This document shows, piece after piece, positions 17,924 through 25,419 of a stretch of DNA of 43,995 bases. Position numbers and translations under genes: made by a program. A model generated the notes under the pieces. The model did not search any database. It saw only the letters and a list, made by a program, of their open reading frames with translations, and was not told the origin of the DNA. The DNA lies in assembly GCA_004556005.1 (NCBI GenBank), contig SFJA01000004.1, positions 1 through 43,995 on the forward strand. Reading direction: 5' to 3'. Origin of the DNA: Bacteroidales bacterium (GTDB lineage: Bacteria; Bacteroidota; Bacteroidia; Bacteroidales; UBA932). Positions within the stretch are counted from its first letter, which is position 1. Each line of letters starts with the position of its first letter.

Positions 17924-19714
17924 ATGGCAAATACTTACGCAGACAGAGTTGAAGCGTTGAGGCGCATTATGCGCGAACGTGATTGGGATGCTATCATTAT
18001 CCCCGGGGCTGACCCGCATTTGAGCGAATACCTTGCGCCGCGCTGGAAGCAGGTAGAGTGGGTTTCCGGTTTTACTGCAGAAACCGCAGATCTGGTGATT
18101 ACCCTTGACCACGCGGGTTTGTGGACCGATTCGCGCTATTTCATACAGGCGCGCAAGCAGTTGTCGGACACGGGCATTGAACTTCATAAGACCCGAGTTC
18201 CCGAACAGGTGCTCATCCCTGAGTGGCTTGCCGACCATTTCGGCCGGCAGCAGGAAATAGTGATAGCCCTTGATTCTCTCTGTGTATCATCCGCTTTTGT
18301 TGACTCCATTGTTTCGCGCCTTGCTGAAGAAGGTACACAGTGCAGCATCGCCGGTATCCCTAACCTTCTGGATTCTATCTGGAAAGACAGACCGGCGGTC
18401 CCTCGGACCAGAATTTTCCAGGTGGAAACAGGGGAGAGCCGCGGCGACAAGATTGACTGGCTGCGTTCGTTCCTCAGCGAGCAGTGCAGTGCCGCCATAC
18501 TTATTTCCGCTTTGGACGAAATCGCCTGGATGCTCAATGTCCGTGCTTCGGACATTGACTATAACCCTCTGGTTATCAGTTATCTGCTTGTTACGGAGGA
18601 TCGCGTCTGCTGGTATGTGCTGAAGGACGGTTACGACTATGACGAAGAGCGGGAACTGTTTTCTGAACTTGCCTCGGAGGGTGTCGAGATACTGCCATAC
18701 GGAGATATAGAGCTGGACCTTTCAGGCTTTGACCTGCCGGTTTGCCTTGATCCTGATGCGGTAAGTTATGAACTGAGCAAGTGCATCACTTCCAGCGTCA
18801 TACCGGTACAGAGTCCCGTAGCTGCCAGAAAAGCTGTAAAGAATGTGTTTGAAGTCAATAACATACGCAAGGCTCACCTGCTTGACGGAGTGGTGATGGA
18901 ACGCTTCCTCTATTGGTTGGAACATAGCGTTGAGGCTCAGACCGGAGTCACCGAATACGATGCTGCCCGCAAACTCTATGAGCTGCGCAGCGAGGTGGAA
19001 GGATTCTGTGGAGAGAGTTTCGAGACCATTTCGGCTTATGGAGAGGGCGCTGCCCTGCCTCATTATGTTACGCCTCACGTCAATGCTCCCGTGCTCTTCC
19101 CGGAGGGGCTTTACCTCTGCGACTCGGGCGCGCAGTATGAATTTGGAACTACCGACATTACCCGCACCGTGCCTCTCGGGCGTTGCACAAGGACTCAGCA
19201 GGAAGACTATACACTCGTGTTGAAATGCCATATCGATCTTGCAATGGCAATATGGCCTGCCGGTACTCCGGGTTGCCGTCTGGATGCCCTTGCCCGCGAG
19301 CCGCTTTGGCGCTACAAACGCAACTTCGGTCACGGTACCGGACACGGTGTAGGTTACTTTCTCGGTGTTCACGAGGGCCCGCACGACATACGACAGAATC
19401 TCAATCCCGTTCCTCTCACGCCCGGAATGATCGTGAGCGACGAGCCTGCCATCTATCGCGAAGGCGAATTTGGCATTCGCCACGAGAATCTGCTCCTTGT
19501 CCGCTCTGCCGGAACAAACGCATTCGGCTCCTGGCTGCGCTTCGAGACGCTCACAATTTGCCATTTCGACACGAGCATAATAATCAAAGAGCTGCTCAAT
19601 GCTGACGAAATCAAGTGGCTCAATGATTATAACGAAATGGTTTACAACACTTTGTCCGACCGTCTCCCTCGTTCTGTCGCCGCCTGGCTCAAAGAAAAAA
19701 CTGCGGCAATCTAA
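17924..19714 (+). CDS. Xaa-Pro aminopeptidase (M24B, long aminopeptidase P type)
   Basis: 596 residues from the ATG at 17924 (MANTYADRVEALRRIMRERD), the usual length and start for the long form; an upstream ATG at 17819 gives a hydrophobic leader that overlaps the previous gene and is less likely. Two N-terminal creatinase-like domains precede the M24 catalytic domain. All five metal ligands can be seen: two Asp in LCDSGAQYEFGTTDITRT, His in GHGTGHGVGYFLGVHEGP, and two Glu in VSDEPAIYREGEFGIRHENL. It removes N-terminal residues preceding proline, in the cytoplasm. It is an intact paralogue of the broken M24 gene at 1237, which belongs to a shorter subfamily. Confidence 0.93.
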   Translation: MANTYADRVEALRRIMRERDWDAIIIPGADPHLSEYLAPRWKQVEWVSGFTAETADLVITLDHAGLWTDSRYFIQARKQLSDTGIELHKTRVPEQVLIPEWLADHFGRQQEIVIALDSLCVSSAFVDSIVSRLAEEGTQCSIAGIPNLLDSIWKDRPAVPRTRIFQVETGESRGDKIDWLRSFLSEQCSAAILISALDEIAWMLNVRASDIDYNPLVISYLLVTEDRVCWYVLKDGYDYDEERELFSELASEGVEILPYGDIELDLSGFDLPVCLDPDAVSYELSKCITSSVIPVQSPVAARKAVKNVFEVNNIRKAHLLDGVVMERFLYWLEHSVEAQTGVTEYDAARKLYELRSEVEGFCGESFETISAYGEGAALPHYVTPHVNAPVLFPEGLYLCDSGAQYEFGTTDITRTVPLGRCTRTQQEDYTLVLKCHIDLAMAIWPAGTPGCRLDALAREPLWRYKRNFGHGTGHGVGYFLGVHEGPHDIRQNLNPVPLTPGMIVSDEPAIYREGEFGIRHENLLLVRSAGTNAFGSWLRFETLTICHFDTSIIIKELLNADEIKWLNDYNEMVYNTLSDRLPRSVAAWLKEKTAAI

Positions 19715-19834
19715 AATGCTGCTTTATTCCAGTGCCGGCTTAAATAATCTTGGGATTGACTGATTCTCTTTGTATCGTGCTTTCATCCGGTATCAGATAA
19801 CAGTATTATCCATAAAAAGCAGAATTGTCACCGT

Positions 19835-20959
19835 TCAGACCAGATCGGCGATGATGCTGTCCGCGATGAACCAGTCGGACTCGGCAATCCTCTTTCCGTC
19901 AATGCCTTGCGCGGTCCGAAGCCCCAGCATGAGCCTCTCTTCCCGTATCTCCTCCGCACTGAGCAGTTCCTCCTCGCGGGTCCACCCCGAAAGCTCCTGA
20001 CTGTTCCAGCTCCGCCTCTCTTCCACTATCACCGCACTGCCGGCAGTACCGTCCCTGGCCTCGAGCGCAGCCCCAGCCGCCCCCGTCAATCCCGCTACCC
20101 CGTACGCTTCCGCAGCTGCGGGCCTCACCGTTTTTGTAAGCGAATGCGCTCCCGGTCCCAGCCCCACGTACGGCTCGCGCGTCCAATAGGCGGAGTTGTG
20201 CCTCGACTCGAAGCCCGGCAGCGCCCAGTTCGAAATCTCATAGTGCACATAGCCCGCTTCGGCGAGGCGGCGGCAGAGCATCTCATACTGACTCCGGCAC
20301 TGCTCCTCTGACGCCTCCACATACACACCCCTCTCAACCATCCTGTCCAAAGCACTCCCTTCCTCAATGGAAAGCTGATATGAAGAAATATGTTGCGGAC
20401 GCATCGCAATCACCTCAGACACGGTATCATAAAGCATCTCATCACTTAATCCTGAAATGCCTGTTATAATATCAAGACTAAGATTCTCCACCCCACATCT
20501 CTTCAAAATGGAAACCGCCTCCCGAGCCCTCCGGGCATCGTGCCGCCGCCCCATCCAGCGCAGTATCCCGTCATCGAGCGACTGCAATCCCATACTGACC
20601 CTGCTAACCCCCAGCTCAAGCAATCCCAGAACGTATTCATCGCCTTTACTGGCGATGTCCTCCGGATTGACTTCTAGCGTAAGTTCCTCAAAACCATCTA
20701 CTTCTGCAGCTTTCTTAACGGCGGATATTATGCGTCCGAGTACATCAGGAGGCAGCACCGATGGGGTGCCGCCTCCGATATAAAGTGTATTTGTACCAAG
20801 ACTGGCCTTGATTTCTTCGCTCCTCTCCGCTGCCTCTCTGCATACCTGCTCGGCATAGCCGGCAATGAGTCCGGCATCGCGCCCCTTGCAGGCAAGCTCC
20901 GAATAAAAGTCGCAATACACGCAGAAACTTCTGCAGAAGGGAACGTGTACGTAAACCAT
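19835..20959 (-). CDS. hemW: Radical SAM heme chaperone HemW-like protein (shortened C-terminus)
   Basis: 374 residues. The radical SAM cluster motif C9-x3-C13-x2-C16 (CRSFCVYCDF) and GGGTPSVLP are at the N-terminus, as are NPEDI and VSMGLQSLDD, all HemW/HemN-like. HemW is known to bind heme and deliver it to respiratory proteins, unlike true coproporphyrinogen dehydrogenase. Two odd points: residues about 276-316 are an Ala/Gly/Glu-rich insertion after GPGAHSL, and after LGLRTAQGID the usual winged-helix region of about 40 residues is reduced to a few residues before the family's terminal segment SDWFIADSIIADLV. It follows the coiled-coil protein gene by 29 bases. Confidence 0.88.
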   Translation of the reverse strand: MVYVHVPFCRSFCVYCDFYSELACKGRDAGLIAGYAEQVCREAAERSEEIKASLGTNTLYIGGGTPSVLPPDVLGRIISAVKKAAEVDGFEELTLEVNPEDIASKGDEYVLGLLELGVSRVSMGLQSLDDGILRWMGRRHDARRAREAVSILKRCGVENLSLDIITGISGLSDEMLYDTVSEVIAMRPQHISSYQLSIEEGSALDRMVERGVYVEASEEQCRSQYEMLCRRLAEAGYVHYEISNWALPGFESRHNSAYWTREPYVGLGPGAHSLTKTVRPAAAEAYGVAGLTGAAGAALEARDGTAGSAVIVEERRSWNSQELSGWTREEELLSAEEIREERLMLGLRTAQGIDGKRIAESDWFIADSIIADLV

Positions 20960-20988
20960 CCCGGCTCTCTGGTAATCCTTGCTTCCTG

Positions 20989-21903
20989 CTATCTCAGAAG
21001 CAGTTCGGTGCTGCCAAGAGCTGACTGCACGGTATATGCCTTGACGGTATAGATACCAGGCATGAAGCTGCTGATATTGTTGACGTAGATGCCAACCTCA
21101 AGCTCATTTCCGTTATAGTCAACCTCCCTGGAAGCCGTAGCCTCGAGCAGCTTTCCGTCAAGTTCGAAACTGTCTCCGTTGCCGTCCCTGAGCAGAGTGC
21201 CGTCCGGAGCGGTAACTCTGACATATACCCTTACAGGGCCCTTAGGGGCAAGGTCGTTCTCTATGAGAGTCAGATTGCAGAGCAGTTTGACCACCTTGCT
21301 TGCCCTGTCTATGCTCTTGCTGTTGCTGTTGTATGCGATTACGTTGAGAGCGCGTGCCTTGATGACAGAGCCTGTCGCAACCTTGCCGCTGAGAGTCTCG
21401 ACCTCGGCAGTCAGCTCCTCGCTCTTTCTCCTGTGCTCGGCGGCTTCCCTGCGTGCAGTCGCAGCCTCGACTGTAAGCTTGTGGTTAAGCGTGTTAAGTG
21501 AGTCTATCTGAACGATATATCCCCTCATTATGCTACGCAGCGTGCCGAGCTCCTTTTCATACTGGCGGATTTTTGCACGGTTTGTCGCCTCGGTCTTCTT
21601 TACCCTTTCGATGAGCTGGGCAACCTCCTCCCTTGAAGAGTCGAGCTGCGCATTGATGGTGTCGTATTCGGATGACAGACCCTCGTAATCCGCCTGCAGC
21701 GAGTCGAGCTGTGCGGCAAGTTCCATCTTCTCGAAGTTCAATTCTTCAACAAGCGAGTTTTTGCTGACAAGTACATAAGCAAGAGCCGCTGCAAGAGCAA
21801 CTGCAACGACAATCATAACGTACATTACAGTTTTGAGCGGGCCGTTCGCCTTGCGTTCGGACTCTCTGCGCTCAAATTTCTCAAGTGGATCTTCTCTTTC
21901 CAT
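20989..21903 (-). CDS. Coiled-coil membrane protein of unknown function
   Basis: 304 residues. A charged N-terminus (MEREDPLEKFERRESERKA) leads to one membrane segment at about 25-46, a long coiled coil at about 50-180 rich in Glu, Leu, Gln and Arg, and a beta-rich C-terminal domain (about 190-304) with VRVYVRVTAPDGTLLRDGNG and EVGIYVNNISSFMPGIYTVK. The topology suggests an inner-membrane anchor with the coiled coil and domain in the periplasm. Such proteins are common in Bacteroidota, but I know no assigned function. It heads a two-gene unit with hemW, with a probable promoter at 21927-21958. Confidence 0.8.
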   Translation of the reverse strand: MEREDPLEKFERRESERKANGPLKTVMYVMIVVAVALAAALAYVLVSKNSLVEELNFEKMELAAQLDSLQADYEGLSSEYDTINAQLDSSREEVAQLIERVKKTEATNRAKIRQYEKELGTLRSIMRGYIVQIDSLNTLNHKLTVEAATARREAAEHRRKSEELTAEVETLSGKVATGSVIKARALNVIAYNSNSKSIDRASKVVKLLCNLTLIENDLAPKGPVRVYVRVTAPDGTLLRDGNGDSFELDGKLLEATASREVDYNGNELEVGIYVNNISSFMPGIYTVKAYTVQSALGSTELLLR

Positions 21904-21926
21904 AATATTCCCTTTGGTTTATCTTG

Positions 21927-21958
21927 CAAAAGTAAGTATTTCAACAACAACAATCAAG
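21927..21958 (-). promoter_or_regulatory. Promoter for the coiled-coil protein-hemW unit
   Basis: Minus strand: CTTG (21958-21955), 20 bases, then TACTTTTG (21934-21927), close to the TTTG/TAnnTTTG consensus with ideal spacing. The -33 box overlaps the end of the upstream U32 gene. Confidence 0.6.
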
Positions 21959-23795
21959 CCTCAAACACGCTCATTTCGCATTTTGAGCAGTCAAAACGCA
22001 GCGAGAGCCGCCTACCGTTGTTGACAAGGAAGAGCGCTCCGCTTTCTTTAGCTCCCTTTTTCTTCGGGCACATTCCGAGTTCGTAGCGTATGCAGTAGCG
22101 GCTGCGCATAAGTTCATCCTTTCCACCTCCAACAAGCGGCTCAGCCGCAGTACAAGGCCTTTCGACAACCTCCTTCCGATCCGCCTCCGAATCAGCACCT
22201 GCCGCGTCAACACCGCCCGCCTCCGAAACAGCGCAAGTCAAAACTTCCTCCGACACTCCACGCCCCTGAATGGCAATCCTTCCGCAAGGCAGAGCATCAA
22301 GGTCTTCCGCAGTCAGCCTCCTCATCCCGTTTATCGTCGAAGCGGAAAGCAGAGGAAGCCTTCCTCCCGCAGTCTGGACATCTATTTCCGAAACTTTGAA
22401 ACTGTAAATCCCGCTGCGTTTCGAAAGCTGCTCCCTGAGCATTGCGAGAGCCCTCTCGCCGTTCTCGGCAGTATCGGTGTCGGTGTTGAAACTTGAAAGA
22501 AAATGCCTTCCGTCTTGGCTGCTGACATCAAGTTCAATGGAGTATTTCCCGCTGATTCTGAGCTTGATATCAACGTCGATGATTCTGCGGCACGGCTGCG
22601 ATTCAAGCATTTTTTCAAAGTTTGAACTCAGGTTGCGGAACAGCACCATACCCTTTTTCAGGTCGGGAACGCAGCTTCTTGTGACTATGCGCTGTCCCTC
22701 GCAGACGTCACCCCTGAATCCGCAAACCCCGTCAGAGGTGGCAAATGAAAAGCCGTCCCCATTGCTGAGCCTGCATCCATCAAGAAGTTCCGCCCTTATT
22801 TCGCATCCGGAAGCCAATGGCTTGATACTCAAAACTTTGCCAATCTTCTCTCCCATAGACTTGGGAGCGTTCATGCTTGACCATCTGTCCCTTTTTCCGT
22901 CAAAATACAAGCTCGTGTAACCCCTGTTGAACGTTTTGCTGCTGTCAGGCATCCAGTTGGCCTCAATCTTACCGAAGGAGGCGCGGCGATATCTGTCAGG
23001 ATGAGCCGCAACAAGGGAGTTGAGGGCAAGGTCGTATTGGCGAACGACGTTTTTGACATAGGAAGCATTTTTCAGCCTCCCTTCTATCTTGAAGCTGCAC
23101 ACTCCAGCCTCGGCAAGATCTCCAAGTCTGTCCAGCAGGTTCAAGTCCTTGAGCGAAAGCAGGGCCTTGTTCCTGACCAATACCTTGCCTGATGCGTCGC
23201 AAAGGTCATAGAGCGAGCGGCACGCCTGGATACATTCGCCCTTGTCCGCGGAGCGTCCGTCTATAGCTTCGGAAAGCCTGCATTTACCTGAGTAGCAGAC
23301 GCATAGTGCACCGTGAACAAAGCATTCGACCTCGCACCCGACGGCAGAGCAGATTCTCTTTATCTCGGAAAGCGGCAGTTCCCTTTCAAGTATGATTCGT
23401 GAGCATCCTGCCCTTTCAAACGCAGCGGCCCTCTCCGGGTCAGCGATGGCGCATTGGGTGGAGGCGTGCAGAGGGACAGTGACGTCCTTCCAGTCAAAGA
23501 CAGAAAGGTCCCTTATGATAAACGCGTCCGCACCTGCCTCCTGCGCCTGGAGCATCTGGCTGTGAGCGAGTTCCTTTTCGTCATCTTCAATGACGGTGTT
23601 GAAGGTGACAAACACTCTCGCGCCATACTTGTGGGCATGGCTGCAGAGCCTCTTCACCTCCTCCATGCTGTTTCCGGCCGCCTTTCTTGCCCCGAATGCG
23701 GGCCCTGCAATATATACTGCATCGGCACCGCAGTCGATGGCTGCGATGCCGATATCAGCGTTTCTGGCAGGTGCCAGAAGTTCAAGTGTCTGCAT
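21954..23795 (-). CDS. Peptidase U32 family protein (TrhP/RlhA-like)
   Basis: 613 residues. The start LELLAPARNADIGIAAIDCGADAVY and the signature ECFVHGALCVCYSGKC (about 155-170) with a second Cys pair GECIQACR define family U32 with its C-terminal extension. Characterised members with this Cys arrangement are RNA hydroxylation factors (TrhP for tRNA uridine 5-hydroxylation, RlhA for 23S rRNA) rather than proteases, and bind an iron-sulphur cluster. Which RNA is modified here cannot be told. A low-complexity stretch lies near the C-terminus (about 22100-22230, Ala/Gly/Glu-rich GGVDAAGADSEADRKE). Its ATG overlaps the stop of the TPR gene in TAATG, so the two are translationally coupled. Confidence 0.9.
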   Translation of the reverse strand: MQTLELLAPARNADIGIAAIDCGADAVYIAGPAFGARKAAGNSMEEVKRLCSHAHKYGARVFVTFNTVIEDDEKELAHSQMLQAQEAGADAFIIRDLSVFDWKDVTVPLHASTQCAIADPERAAAFERAGCSRIILERELPLSEIKRICSAVGCEVECFVHGALCVCYSGKCRLSEAIDGRSADKGECIQACRSLYDLCDASGKVLVRNKALLSLKDLNLLDRLGDLAEAGVCSFKIEGRLKNASYVKNVVRQYDLALNSLVAAHPDRYRRASFGKIEANWMPDSSKTFNRGYTSLYFDGKRDRWSSMNAPKSMGEKIGKVLSIKPLASGCEIRAELLDGCRLSNGDGFSFATSDGVCGFRGDVCEGQRIVTRSCVPDLKKGMVLFRNLSSNFEKMLESQPCRRIIDVDIKLRISGKYSIELDVSSQDGRHFLSSFNTDTDTAENGERALAMLREQLSKRSGIYSFKVSEIDVQTAGGRLPLLSASTINGMRRLTAEDLDALPCGRIAIQGRGVSEEVLTCAVSEAGGVDAAGADSEADRKEVVERPCTAAEPLVGGGKDELMRSRYCIRYELGMCPKKKGAKESGALFLVNNGRRLSLRFDCSKCEMSVFEA

Positions 23796-24730
23796 TACTT
23801 GAGTGAGTTGAGCAGCTTGGCTGCCTCAGCGCCATACTTAGGGTCGGTGACTGCCTTCTGGTAGTATTCCTTTGCCTTAGCGTTGTTCTTTGCGGACTGA
23901 TAGAGAGCACCTACGGTGTAAGCAATCTGTCCTGCGTTCTTTGCGGTAGGAGCAAGCTCGAGATATTTCTCGAAGTAGCTGATGGCGTCCGCATTTTTGC
24001 CAGCAAGCTGAGAAGCCTGACCTGCAATCTGGTAAGCCTGGGCATTTTCAGGGTTGAGATCGATGATCTTTCCTGCTGCCTCGACTGCCTCGGCGAACTT
24101 CTTTCCCTTGAGGGAAGCGGCTGCCTGCTTGGTGTATATGTTGCAAAGCTGCTTGACTGCATCCTTTTCCTTGCCTTTGTCCTTGGCGAGAAGGAAGGTA
24201 GAGATGGCTTCCTCGGTGTTGCCGGCTCCGTTGAGGGCCATTCCGAGACGAAGGATTGCATTTGCGTTTTCCGGCTCAAGTTCAATCACTTTCTTGTAGA
24301 GCTCGACAGCCTCTGCAAACTGCTTGTTGTTGAGCAGTGCGTTTGCTCCGCCGAAATAAGCCTTAGGTATGAGTGAGGTGGCCTCTTCAACCACGTCAAA
24401 TGCTTCATATTTCTCCGCAACTGCAGCTGCTTCCGCAAACATCTTGGCTGCATCAACGAAATTCTTTGCGTTGTACTCTTCCTTTGCAAGTGAGAGTGAG
24501 ATGGTAGGAATGGCAGCCTTGCACTGTGAAACGATATCGTTTCCGGCTTCGCCACAAGCTGTAGCAAGTTCAAGTGCCTGATTGAACAGGGTCAGGGCCT
24601 CTGTCTTGTTACCGCTCTCAAAAGCCTCGACCGCCGACTTTGCGGTTTCGGTCGCTTCGGACAGGTCCTGAGCATAGGAAAGTCCGGCTGCAAGCATAAG
24701 TGCTGCAAGTGAAACGAAAAACTTCTTCAT
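23795..24730 (-). CDS. Secreted tetratricopeptide repeat protein
   Basis: 311 residues. A signal peptide (MKKFFVSLAALMLAAGLSYA) is followed by an all-helical array with about six TPR-like units, for example LFNQALELATACGEAG, YKKVIELEPENANAILRLG and YFEKYLELAPTAKNAG. It is expected in the periplasm as a protein-binding scaffold; the partner is unknown. The codon use is strongly biased to a few common codons, suggesting high expression. It has a good promoter at 24767-24798 and is coupled to the U32 gene. Confidence 0.88.
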   Translation of the reverse strand: MKKFFVSLAALMLAAGLSYAQDLSEATETAKSAVEAFESGNKTEALTLFNQALELATACGEAGNDIVSQCKAAIPTISLSLAKEEYNAKNFVDAAKMFAEAAAVAEKYEAFDVVEEATSLIPKAYFGGANALLNNKQFAEAVELYKKVIELEPENANAILRLGMALNGAGNTEEAISTFLLAKDKGKEKDAVKQLCNIYTKQAAASLKGKKFAEAVEAAGKIIDLNPENAQAYQIAGQASQLAGKNADAISYFEKYLELAPTAKNAGQIAYTVGALYQSAKNNAKAKEYYQKAVTDPKYGAEAAKLLNSLK

Positions 24731-24766
24731 AATACGTGTGTAGTTAAATTTCTAGTGTACGAATCG

Positions 24767-24798
24767 CAAAATTAACAATTTCACCGAACAATTACAAT
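24767..24798 (-). promoter_or_regulatory. Promoter of the TPR-U32 operon
   Basis: Minus strand: ATTG (24798-24795), exactly 20 bases, then TAATTTTG (24774-24767). The -7 box is perfect and the -33 box has one mismatch. Confidence 0.6.
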
Positions 24799-24819
24799 TC
24801 GGGTGCCAAAAATACTCTC

Positions 24820-25413
24820 TCATTCTTCACCATCCCCTTCGATAATGTGCCGGGCTGCCGCATCGAGGGCGCTGTAGAATGATTCCCCGAACCTGTCAGT
24901 CAGCGGTTTGCGGAGGAATTGGTATGCGCGTATGCCTTCGCGGCGGCCTTTTTCAAAGGCCTTGCTGCAGATGTCCCAGCGGTGCAGGTTGAGCGCGAGT
25001 CCGCCTCCGGTGAGAGGGGTGATGCGAATGGGGTAGAGCGAGCAGGATCGAGGTTTGGTCTTTCCGCAAAGCTCGATTGCGCACATGCAGGCGCCGTCCT
25101 CGGTGAAATGCGCGTATGCGCAGGCCTCGGAGCCCGGCACCAGCGGCGTTACCAGGTCGCCGTCCCGGTCCACCTCGAAAAAGCCGTTGGCATCGACGGC
25201 ATCGCGTCCCGCCTCGAGCATGCGGTGGCAGAACGACGGGTAGTCGCGCTCCAGCCCCGGCAGCTCGTCCTCGTCGAGAGGCGCCCCGCTGTCGCCCGCA
25301 ATGCAGCATTCGCCCCGGCAGGCGGAGTAGTCGCAGCAGAAGAATTGTACCGCGACATCTTCTGAGACCAGTATGTCTCCTATCTGGATGATTGTTCCGA
25401 ACTGGCGTTCCAT
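24820..25413 (-). CDS. DUF3109 family cysteine-rich protein
   Basis: 197 residues. Conserved Cys clusters are visible: FFCCDYSACRGECC (about 24-37), ACMCAIELCGKTKPRSCSLYP (around 108-128), and WDICSKAF. The arrangement suggests binding of an iron-sulphur cluster or zinc, similar to YkgJ-type clusters, but I know no assigned function. It starts six bases after the M16-like gene, so the two are probably co-transcribed. The sequence is GC-richer than its neighbours in the middle, with no sign of disruption. Confidence 0.85.
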   Translation of the reverse strand: MERQFGTIIQIGDILVSEDVAVQFFCCDYSACRGECCIAGDSGAPLDEDELPGLERDYPSFCHRMLEAGRDAVDANGFFEVDRDGDLVTPLVPGSEACAYAHFTEDGACMCAIELCGKTKPRSCSLYPIRITPLTGGGLALNLHRWDICSKAFEKGRREGIRAYQFLRKPLTDRFGESFYSALDAAARHIIEGDGEE

Positions 25414-25419
25414 AAGCTT

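Noticed and set aside
19715..19834. Possible small RNA or terminator between the M24 gene and hemW
   Set aside because: No stable hairpin, T tract or promoter pair is evident in this 120-base convergent gap.
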